Shown piece by piece: positions 8,022 to 15,082 of a stretch of DNA of 64,000 nucleotides (the stretch's first letter is position 1; the number at the start of each line of letters is the position of its first letter). Both the position numbers and the translations under genes were made by a program. The notes under the pieces are model-generated. The model saw only the letters and a list, made by a program, of their open reading frames with translations, was not told where the DNA came from and did not search any database. This stretch comes from Bacteroides faecium (GTDB taxonomy: Bacteria; Bacteroidota; Bacteroidia; Bacteroidales; Bacteroidaceae), in the NCBI RefSeq assembly GCF_012113595.1, contig NZ_CP050831.1:2728001-2792000 (forward strand). The letters run 5' to 3'.

Positions 8022-9098
8022 ATGAATAATAAAACAAATATAATAGTAACATTGCTTTTTGCAGCAAGTTGTGCTTTTGTTTCATGTGATGACTGGACAG
8101 ATGTAGAAAGTATCGACATCAAACAACCCGGTATTGAGGAACAAAATCCTGAACTATATACCAAGTACTTAGAGAACTTACGTCAATATAAGAGTTCGGA
8201 GCATAAAATTGCCTATGTACAATTCGATAACACTCGGAAAGGTTATCAGAGCAGAGCTGACCATTTGACAGATTTGCCTGATAGTATTGATATTGTTTCT
8301 TTAGTATCTCCGGAGTTAACTTCAGATGAAGCTAAAGAAATGAATCAGATTCGCAATGATAAAGGAACTAGAGTAATCTATACCATTAAATATACAGATT
8401 TGGAAGCTGCATATATTGCTAAATATCCGGGGACAGATGAAGACTCTGAAAATAGTATAGCTATATCAGAGGAAGGTGACGATATCTCAGACAGTCAGTT
8501 CCTTAGCTTTATGAATGATTATATGGATAAAACTTTGGCATTGTGTGACCAATACGGATATGATGGGATAAATATCTGTTATTCTCCGAAGAATGCAGCG
8601 CATATGGAAGGACAGAAGCAATTGATAGAACAGAATCGTCAAAATACATTCATGAAAAAGATTTCAGACTGGAGAAGTAATCATATGAATGCAATGCTTT
8701 TATTTGAAGGTAATTTAGTTTTCTTGAAAGATAAAACGATTTTGAAGGGTTGTAACTACTTCATTGCAGACGCTTCAGATGTAATAACAGTAGAAGGCTT
8801 GACTTCGGTTGTCAGAATGATGATAATAGAGGATATTCCAACAGAACGCTTTATTGTATGTGTGCCAACATATTCTTTGGATTCTAATGATCTGGAAACC
8901 GGTTACTTTATCAACGCTCAAGGCAGTTCTGTTTCTGCTATTCAAGCAACTGCTTACTGGGCTCTGACTCCGGAAAAGGGACTGGGAAAAGCTGGAATAG
9001 GTGTCTATCACGTGAAAAACGATTATTATAATCCTGCCTTTGTATATCCTAATGTAAGAATCGCTATTAATATAATGAATCCTTCACCTAATAATTGA
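8022..9098 (+). CDS. Pseudo-GH18 surface glycan-binding lipoprotein (active module)
   Basis: 358 aa with a lipoprotein signal (FVSC, Cys22) followed by Asp-Asp-Trp-Thr-Asp, an acidic surface-export signal. The rest is a GH18-like TIM barrel (DUF1735/GH18 family seen in Bacteroides loci). The catalytic signature DxxDxDxE is degraded to D181-G-I-N184-I-C186-Y-S188, so the proton donor is missing and binding rather than hydrolysis is expected. Residues 45-57 (LYTKYLENLRQYK) are encoded by the 36-bp inverted repeat. Hence residues 1-44 (signal, lipidation, linker) form a constant head, and the barrel is the exchangeable part. I recall the B. thetaiotaomicron counterpart as BT3985. Confidence 0.88.
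   Translation: MNNKTNIIVTLLFAASCAFVSCDDWTDVESIDIKQPGIEEQNPELYTKYLENLRQYKSSEHKIAYVQFDNTRKGYQSRADHLTDLPDSIDIVSLVSPELTSDEAKEMNQIRNDKGTRVIYTIKYTDLEAAYIAKYPGTDEDSENSIAISEEGDDISDSQFLSFMNDYMDKTLALCDQYGYDGINICYSPKNAAHMEGQKQLIEQNRQNTFMKKISDWRSNHMNAMLLFEGNLVFLKDKTILKGCNYFIADASDVITVEGLTSVVRMMIIEDIPTERFIVCVPTYSLDSNDLETGYFINAQGSSVSAIQATAYWALTPEKGLGKAGIGVYHVKNDYYNPAFVYPNVRIAINIMNPSPNN
8156..8191 (+). repeat. Right 36-bp inverted repeat (putative inversion site IR-R)
   Basis: Perfect inverted copy of 2858-2893, spanning codons 45-57 of the pseudo-GH18 lipoprotein gene. It contains an 8-bp palindrome AAGTACTT. Flanking bases 8155 and 8192 no longer match. Confidence 0.9.
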
Positions 9099-9104
9099 TA
9101 AGCT

Positions 9105-10301
9105 ATGAAAATTAGAAAAATATATCTATTAATGGCAGTGATGGCAATAGGAATGTTTGCTGCTTGTCAAGATGATATGGAAAACTTTGATAATAAGGTC
9201 TACTCAACTTCTGATCCTATTAGTAAGTTTGTGTTGAAACCCAGTGTGAAAAGTGCGACGAAGACTATTCGGGCTTCAGTTGCTAAACCGGCAGACTCGG
9301 ATATCCATTTGACTTATAAGGCAGATCCATCATTAGTCAGTACCTATAATCAAGCTTATTACGCCGGAGCGGTTCTGCTGCCACAAGAATATTATGAGCT
9401 AAGTGGAGTGGATGCAGTTATTAATAAAGGGAGTGTGGCGTCTACTGAAGTCGTCGTAGACTTTAAAGATTTAAATCTATTATCAACGGAACAAGTCTAT
9501 GTGCTGCCTGTAACGATTTCGGAAGCCACTAACATCGACATCTTGTCATCTGCCCGTACCAATTATTTCGTTTTTGAAGGTGGTGCGTTGATTAATGTAG
9601 TTGCGGATATGAAGAAAGAAAATTATATCAGTTTTCCGACGTTTATGGAAAGTAAAGCTAGTGGTGAAGTATGTAATAATCTGCATAATTATACTCTTGA
9701 AGCATTGATTCGGGTTCATGAGTTCAGTCCGGGAATCCAGACTGTGATGGGGATTGAAGGTTATTTCTTGATTCGTATTAGTGATAATGGATTGCAACCT
9801 AATCAATTACAAGTTTCAACGGGAGCTTTCGGAAGTTTAACAGATCCGGCAACATGCTTGTTGACAGCTAATAAATGGACTCATATTGCCTTGGTGGGTG
9901 ATGCTGAAGCAGGAGAACTCAGGTTGTATATTGATGGACAATTGATGATAACGAAAGCTGCTACCGGAGCATGGCAGGATATAAGTTTAGGAAAACCAAT
10001 GAAACAAAATTCATGGGAACCAGAGTCAAGACCTTTCTATATCGGCTATTCTTATTCTGCCGGTCGCGAATTGGACGGAGAGTTTAGTGAATGTCGTATC
10101 TGGAATGTTGCCAAGACACAAGACGAAATAGTGAATAACGTATATGAAGTAGATCCTGAGTCAGAAGGATTAGTTGCTTATTGGAAGTTTGACGAAGGAG
10201 AGGGAAAGATTGTTCGCGATCATACGGGTAACGGAAATGATGGTGTGGCAGCTTCTGTGATTGCGTGGACTCCGGTTGCGCTACCTGCTGCCGTTGAATA
10301 A
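9105..10301 (+). CDS. DUF1735/LamG surface lipoprotein (active module)
   Basis: 398 aa; lipoprotein signal (FAAC, Cys21) followed by Gln-Asp-Asp-Met-Glu, an acidic surface-export signal. A DUF1735-like domain (about 30-150) is followed by a LamG/concanavalin-like domain (about 185-375; LEALIRVHEF, GIEGYFLIRISDN, WTHIALVGD, LYIDGQLMI, YIGYSYSAGRELDGEFSECRIWN). Such proteins are surface glycan-binding components of SusCD loci; I recall the counterpart as BT3986. It begins 6 bp after the pseudo-GH18 gene and ends 30 bp before the GH18 gene. The paralogue at 835-2007 is clearly homologous but far from identical, so the two may prefer different glycan features (inference). Confidence 0.88.
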   Translation: MKIRKIYLLMAVMAIGMFAACQDDMENFDNKVYSTSDPISKFVLKPSVKSATKTIRASVAKPADSDIHLTYKADPSLVSTYNQAYYAGAVLLPQEYYELSGVDAVINKGSVASTEVVVDFKDLNLLSTEQVYVLPVTISEATNIDILSSARTNYFVFEGGALINVVADMKKENYISFPTFMESKASGEVCNNLHNYTLEALIRVHEFSPGIQTVMGIEGYFLIRISDNGLQPNQLQVSTGAFGSLTDPATCLLTANKWTHIALVGDAEAGELRLYIDGQLMITKAATGAWQDISLGKPMKQNSWEPESRPFYIGYSYSAGRELDGEFSECRIWNVAKTQDEIVNNVYEVDPESEGLVAYWKFDEGEGKIVRDHTGNGNDGVAASVIAWTPVALPAAVE

Positions 10302-10331
10302 TTTAGTCTGTTAATAACAAATAGATGTAAT

Positions 10332-11750
10332 ATGAATACTATATATACAATGAATAAATGGAACCTGTTGGTTCTGCTGATAGCTTTATTGGGAGGATTT
10401 GCATTATCCTCTTGTGAAGAAGAGGTCATGATTGACACAGGAGTTGATACAAGTCATTTGAACACGGCGAATGAAGTTTATGGATTTCTACAAAGCGTTG
10501 ATAATCCGGTTATGAAAGCTGTAAATGTTTATAAAGAGAACCAGACACTGAAAGTAACTGTCGGGCTGACTCGTCCTGTGAATCAGGCGGTAGAAGCTGT
10601 ATTGGAAGTAGATGAGAGTCTTATAACTGCCTATAATACAGAACATGAAACTGATTGGGAACGACTTCCTGCATCGGTAATAAGTTTAGAGGAGGATGGT
10701 AATATTCTCATAGCACCGGGAGATGTGAAATCATATGAGATGGAAATACGTATTACTCCTTCGGAAGCCTTAGAAAAAGGTACTTATCTACTTCCCCTTC
10801 GTTTGAAGATGAAAACAGGTGGTATCAAGTTGTCAACAGAAGAGGATCATCTGATGTTTGTGGTTAAAGCGATGGGAGATATTCCTTCTACAGATAAGGG
10901 AAAAGGTATCGTAACGATTTGCTATGTGGAATGTAACAAATATAATCCATTGAATGCAGGAGAATGGACATTAAGAAATAGTGGAAAACAGTTAATTGAC
11001 ATCGTTCATCTTTTTGCCGCTAATATCAATTTTAATAAAGAAACCGGAAGAGTATATGTTAAGCTGAATAAGAACCTGCAATATATTCTTACCCATCGTG
11101 ATAAATACATTAAACCCTTACAAGACAAAGGAATGAAAGTTTGTCTTACAATACTAGGCGACCATGACGGTTCTGGTGTTGCCAATCTTAGCGATGAAGA
11201 TGCGCGCTGTTTTGCTGCGGAATTAAAAGCTGTTGTAGATGCTTATGGTTTGGATGGTGTGGATTTTGATGACGAATGGTCTGAATATGATAAATATCCA
11301 TTACCGGGATTTCCTAAACGTGGTCCTTACCCTTATGCTCGTTTATGTTATGAAACGAAGAGGGCTATGCCTGATAAACTTTGTACTGTGTACTATATAG
11401 GGGCTTGTACTCCAGATCCTGCAATGGACGCTAACGGTTTTGATATGCAAATTGAAGGAATGGACCCGGGAGATTTTATTGATTATTCTTATTATGCCCA
11501 ATATGGCTCATGGAGCGAGGGGTGGAATACGATAAAAGGAATGAAGAAAAGTCAGTGGGGGCCGTACTCCTTGGATATCCAGGAAAGTTGGCCATATATG
11601 ATGGAACAGACAGTAAAAGGCGGATACGGAGTTCAGATTCTGTATGATCTGCGACCGAATTCGGGAGAGTCGCTAATAAAAACTGTTGCTAGAGGACTAT
11701 ATGGCGAAGATGCGGTTCATTCTGGTATTAATTATGGTATAGATTGGTAA
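10332..11750 (+). CDS. GH18 endo-beta-N-acetylglucosaminidase lipoprotein
   Basis: 472 aa from the ATG at 10332; the ATG at 10350 (MNKWNLLVLL) is an equally good start. Lipoprotein signal with LSSC (Cys28), then Glu-Glu-Glu, fitting the cell surface. A DUF1735-like beta domain (about 45-180) precedes a GH18 barrel (about 195-470). The catalytic signature is intact: D308-G-V-D311-F-D313-D-E315, with Glu315 as acid and Asp313 as helper of the N-acetyl group nucleophile. Family members with this domain order cut the chitobiose core of N-glycans; I recall BT3987 acting on high-mannose glycans. The GH92 mannosidases nearby support that substrate. Release at the surface would feed SusCD. Confidence 0.9.
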   Translation: MNTIYTMNKWNLLVLLIALLGGFALSSCEEEVMIDTGVDTSHLNTANEVYGFLQSVDNPVMKAVNVYKENQTLKVTVGLTRPVNQAVEAVLEVDESLITAYNTEHETDWERLPASVISLEEDGNILIAPGDVKSYEMEIRITPSEALEKGTYLLPLRLKMKTGGIKLSTEEDHLMFVVKAMGDIPSTDKGKGIVTICYVECNKYNPLNAGEWTLRNSGKQLIDIVHLFAANINFNKETGRVYVKLNKNLQYILTHRDKYIKPLQDKGMKVCLTILGDHDGSGVANLSDEDARCFAAELKAVVDAYGLDGVDFDDEWSEYDKYPLPGFPKRGPYPYARLCYETKRAMPDKLCTVYYIGACTPDPAMDANGFDMQIEGMDPGDFIDYSYYAQYGSWSEGWNTIKGMKKSQWGPYSLDIQESWPYMMEQTVKGGYGVQILYDLRPNSGESLIKTVARGLYGEDAVHSGINYGIDW

Positions 11751-11775
11751 TCAAGAACTATAAAAAGAAAGATTT

Positions 11776-13302
11776 ATGAAAAAGATAATATCTATATTAT
11801 GCTTATCCTTATTGTTTTTCGCATGTAGTGATGATAACGAGAAAGCAATAGAGGAGATTGGCAATAAAATATCTGTGAGTAGTGAAGCGCTCGCTTTTCA
11901 GAATACGGGTGAAGCTGTAGGCGGAAACAACTCTGTAAAAATAGAAAGTGATGGTGATTGGCGTTTATCGGGTAAAAAGACTTGGTGTAGACCTTCTGTT
12001 ACTGAAGGGAAAAATGGTGAAACCGTTACTTTTGAAGTAGACCCTAATCCTGAAACAGACGCCCGTAGTACTACATTCTCTTTTATTTGTGGTAATCAAG
12101 TTGCTAAAGTTGTAGTAACACAATCTCAGGATGATTTGATTGATATCTATAAAGACAATTTTGAAGTTAGCCGTCACGGTGAGGAAATAACGGTACGTGT
12201 GAATGCTAGCAATGAGGTCAATTATGAGATACCGGATAATTCGAAGGAGTGGATTTCTTTGATTCCTGAGTCTGATGAGCAAGAGCAAAACACTAGAAGT
12301 TTGGCAACATCATTATTTCGTTTCAAAGTTAACGCGAATGATATATACAAAAATCGTACGGGGAATATTATTCTACATTCAGCAGGAGGCATAAGCAAGA
12401 ATGTTACTATCCAACAGGATAGACGGATTGATTTGAACCCAGAAAAATTGATTTATGAAATTCCGGCAAATGGCGGTTCTGTGAATGTACAAATATCTAC
12501 TAATTTAGCTTATAAGGTTGTTGTACCGGAATATGCGAAATCATGGGTAACCTATAAAGCTCCTTCTGAAGAAATGCAGGAACCTGAAGATTTGACTACT
12601 TTTAATGAGCAGTTTGCCATAAGCATACAAGGAGAAATGACTCGTGCGTGTAAAATAGAATTGCAGTCATTGGACGGTTCCCTAAATACAACTTTGACTT
12701 TTAAACAAAAAGGTTCTAATCCACAAATGATAGAGATACCGGACGAGAACTTCCGTGAATATCTGACTAATAATTCTTATATATTGAATGAAACAGAGAG
12801 TGCTACTTGTGAAATGACAGACTTGGGAGCTAGCTTGACTTCTCTTGATGTTAGCAAACAAGGTATTCATTCGTTAGAAGGAATCAAAGTGTTTAAGAAC
12901 TTGAAGTCTTTGACTTGCAAGAGTAATTATCTGAAAACAATTGATATTGACGGAATGAATATAAGCACTCTTATTGCTGATGGAAATGCTTTAGAAACAA
13001 TGATTTGTGGTTCTGCGCCTGTTTCGAATGTGAATCTTTCGGTTTCGTCATATTCGAATTTAAAGGGATTGATTGATCCTGATGGAAATGCATCCACAAC
13101 ATTTACAGTTTCAGGTAGTAATGTACAAATGGTACAGGTTGTCGGAAATTCCAATTTAGGACATTTGAATACTGTCCAGTGCTCTAGTTGTTTCTATATA
13201 GCAGTTTCGGGCTGTAAACAGGGAATGAAAATTCACGTAAACCGTTCTTTCTCGGGCACTCCTAATGGATTACCGGCTGGTGCGGAAGTTATAAGAGAAT
13301 AG
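11776..13302 (+). CDS. BACON-domain and leucine-rich-repeat surface lipoprotein
   Basis: 508 aa; lipoprotein signal (FFAC, Cys17) followed by Ser-Asp-Asp-Asn-Glu. Three Ig-like BACON-type modules follow (about 30-115, 120-210, 215-315; typical endings such as KVVVTQS, NVTIQQD and TLTFKQKG). The C-terminal part (about 318-505) begins IPDENFREYL, as in internalin-like leucine-rich repeats (LTSLDVSKQGI, LEGIKVFKNLKSLTC, LKTIDIDGMNISTL). No catalytic domain is evident. It is the last gene of the plus-strand operon, 25 bp after GH18 and before a strong terminator. A role in presenting or binding glycan or protein at the surface is a guess. Confidence 0.8.
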   Translation: MKKIISILCLSLLFFACSDDNEKAIEEIGNKISVSSEALAFQNTGEAVGGNNSVKIESDGDWRLSGKKTWCRPSVTEGKNGETVTFEVDPNPETDARSTTFSFICGNQVAKVVVTQSQDDLIDIYKDNFEVSRHGEEITVRVNASNEVNYEIPDNSKEWISLIPESDEQEQNTRSLATSLFRFKVNANDIYKNRTGNIILHSAGGISKNVTIQQDRRIDLNPEKLIYEIPANGGSVNVQISTNLAYKVVVPEYAKSWVTYKAPSEEMQEPEDLTTFNEQFAISIQGEMTRACKIELQSLDGSLNTTLTFKQKGSNPQMIEIPDENFREYLTNNSYILNETESATCEMTDLGASLTSLDVSKQGIHSLEGIKVFKNLKSLTCKSNYLKTIDIDGMNISTLIADGNALETMICGSAPVSNVNLSVSSYSNLKGLIDPDGNASTTFTVSGSNVQMVQVVGNSNLGHLNTVQCSSCFYIAVSGCKQGMKIHVNRSFSGTPNGLPAGAEVIRE

Positions 13303-13329
13303 AACACCGTTTGGTTTGATATTGTAAAG

Positions 13330-13386
13330 TGAGTTTGATATAATTCTAACTGAATTTGTTAGAAATTATATCAAACTCATTTTTTG
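13330..13386 (+). terminator. Rho-independent terminator of the susCD/GH18 operon
   Basis: A 21-bp arm (13330-13350, TGAGTTTGATATAATTCTAA...) pairs with 13358-13379 with one bulged base, followed by a T run at 13380-13386. It lies 28 bp after the BACON/LRR gene. Confidence 0.85.
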
Positions 13387-13429
13387 AAAATAGGACATGT
13401 TTTTAATATCTTTGCTTAGAATACAAACC

Positions 13430-14218
13430 TCATCCCCCCCCCTTTTTCTCCGCCTGCTTGTATTTCTTAATCTCCATTGAAAGATACTTCATTTGTTGAG
13501 CAAACATGAAATCACGGATAGGGCATAAGTCCGGTTCTTCATCATCTTGAGGACGTGATGCTTCCAATGCCTGATAATATTCCAGTTTATCCTCTTTGAA
13601 TATAGTGGCTAGGGGGAGTTGATGATAAGAGAGAATATAGTTCATCAATAAGCGTGAAGTTCTCCCGTTTCCATCGGCAAACGGATGGATGCTGACTAAA
13701 TAAAAATGGGCGTCGAAAGCTAACTGATAGATAGAGTCGGGCGTCTGAACTTGTTTGATACGCTGATTTAGTATTTCGCATAGACGGGTTACTTCACGTT
13801 CTATTTTCTGATAGTTTACGAAATAACGGTCACCTACATGCACGGAAGATTTGCGCCAATCTCCTTTGGAAGAATCATAATCTCCTGCACTGGAATGGAT
13901 TATACTTCCCGTAGTACGCATTACGTGAGCTGAAATTTCCTGTATAAAAACAGGAGTAATTTCACGTTTCTTTCTAGCCTCTTCCACTATAAAACGCAAA
14001 GTTTCGAAATGATCCTTTACCATATTATGATCATATAGCGGTTTTCCCTTGGCGGTGATACCGTCTACAATCAACAGGCGGCATTCTTCTTCGGTGAGTG
14101 AAGAGCCTTCTATTGCTGTGGAGTGATGGGAAATGAAGATTTCATTCATTAGCTCGAAATTCACAGCATCTTTCAGTTTCAATTCATAAAATTGCTCTAG
14201 TAATGGTTGTATGGACAT
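13430..14218 (-). CDS. Fic-domain protein (probable AMP transferase)
   Basis: 262 aa from the ATG at 14218 (MSIQPLLEQF); the frame also has an ATG at 14251 that would add 11 hydrophobic residues. The Fic motif is complete: H178-P-F-A-D-G-N-G-R-T-S-R189. An inhibitory helix motif S-T-A-I-E-G (about 33-38) matches (S/T)xxxE(G/N), so this is a self-inhibited Fic enzyme with the N-terminal inhibitory helix (class II). Fic proteins transfer AMP or related groups to hydroxyl side chains; the target is unknown. The gene stands alone between the plus-strand SusCD operon (convergent) and the repeat element at 14399-14892. It has no visible link to glycan use and may be a later insertion. Confidence 0.9.
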   Translation of the reverse strand: MSIQPLLEQFYELKLKDAVNFELMNEIFISHHSTAIEGSSLTEEECRLLIVDGITAKGKPLYDHNMVKDHFETLRFIVEEARKKREITPVFIQEISAHVMRTTGSIIHSSAGDYDSSKGDWRKSSVHVGDRYFVNYQKIEREVTRLCEILNQRIKQVQTPDSIYQLAFDAHFYLVSIHPFADGNGRTSRLLMNYILSYHQLPLATIFKEDKLEYYQALEASRPQDDEEPDLCPIRDFMFAQQMKYLSMEIKKYKQAEKKGGG

Positions 14219-14398
14219 ATTGTTATAGATTAGCACTGCAAATATAAACAAATTATTGAGGAAAAAGATGCTGACAGGGGGATATCAGGATAACTACAAC
14301 AAAAATGATTTCATTCTGCACGGAAATGAATGAGAATTTGTTTTCAATTACTGATTCTCATAAGTATAACATGAACTTTTAACTCATAAATTCCACCA

Positions 14399-14892
14399 GT
14401 TTCACCTTATCTCTGAAACATCGATGAATAAGGAGATAGCGGGTGAAAGCGTAGAAGAAATCAAGGTGAAATCTCCCGTTATTGCTTTCACCTTTCAAAT
14501 TTATTTATACCGGTTGCTGGGCATATAGAGCCACCGTACTGAATATATAGATTCAATATGGTAAGTATATAGATACAATATGCTGAATATATAGATACAT
14601 CAACTCAAGTATTAGTGGCTGAAAACTAAGGTGTTAATACCTTGTGTTCAGGCTGTTAATACCTGATGGATTATCTATTAATACCTAACAGCGGATTTGC
14701 TATAAGCATATTCTTATTAGCTATAATCATATCCGGATTAGCTATAATGATATTGTTTTTAGCTCAAGGGATATTTTTGAAAAAACAAGGTGAAACCGAT
14801 AATGTTCTGTTTTACCGGAATTTGCCACTTGCTTTCACCCGCTATCTCCTTATTCATAGGCATTTCGAGAATCTGGTGAAATCGATGAATAG
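14399..14892. repeat. Hairpin-flanked 22-bp periodic repeat element (element 1)
   Basis: About 100-bp imperfect inverted arms (about 14399-14500 and 14786-14892) include a perfect 27-bp inverted match (14424-14450 with 14831-14857, core ATAAGGAGATAGCGGGTGAA) and repeated GGTGAAA/TTTCACC words. Between them is an array with 22-bp, later 21-bp, phasing: TATATAG words at 14541, 14563 and 14585 start points; TTAATACC words at 14632, 14654 and 14676; GCTATAA words at 14699, 14720 and 14741. Each unit contains a short dyad. No gene is evident: the open frame 14666-14938 is built from the repeats. It fills the gap between the Fic gene and the GH92 operon. Function unknown. Confidence 0.8.
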
Positions 14893-14955
14893 CAATGGTC
14901 TTATAGTGGCATTTATGGTACTTGATCTCAAAAAGTAGTGGAAAGTAATCAAAAA

Positions 14956-14995
14956 CAATAGCCTGAAAGCAGACTTCTTTGCTTTCAGGCTATTG
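14956..14995 (-). terminator. Terminator of the GH92 operon
   Basis: Perfect 16-bp stem (14956-14971 with 14980-14995, arm CAATAGCCTGAAAGCA) with an 8-nt loop. Read on the minus strand it is followed by a T-rich tract. It lies 87 bp beyond the stop of the last GH92 gene. Confidence 0.85.
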
Positions 14996-15082
14996 CTTTC
15001 AGCCGGAATCCCGATGATTAGCTACTTTCAGAAAGAAGCTGAAGGTTGAAACCGGGATGGCGACAATTTTATAGAGAAAGGA

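Larger units (their letters stand above)
2858..8191. other. Putative invertible DNA segment carrying the promoter, susC, susD and the lipoprotein head
   Basis: About 5.3 kb bounded by perfect 36-bp inverted repeats. It contains the susC upstream region, susC, susD and the first 44 codons of the pseudo-GH18 lipoprotein. Flipping it would place susC-susD-head on the minus strand, fused in frame to the headless gene at 2017-2893 and followed by 835-2007 and 1-802. In that state the plus-strand module would become headless. In the orientation seen here, the plus-strand module is the one connected. Inversion of SusC/SusD loci is known in Bacteroides; this junction within the third gene is inferred from the repeats and the frame. 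No recombinase gene is visible in the window. Confidence 0.72.

Noticed and set aside
2858..8191. Segment as a transposon or composite element
   Set aside because: No transposase, no target duplication visible, and the inverted repeats are coding segments in frame; inversion explains the layout better.
14666..14938. Plus-strand 90-aa frame with a hydrophobic start
   Set aside because: It is made of the 22-bp repeat units and the inverted arm of element 1; no ribosome site and no family.
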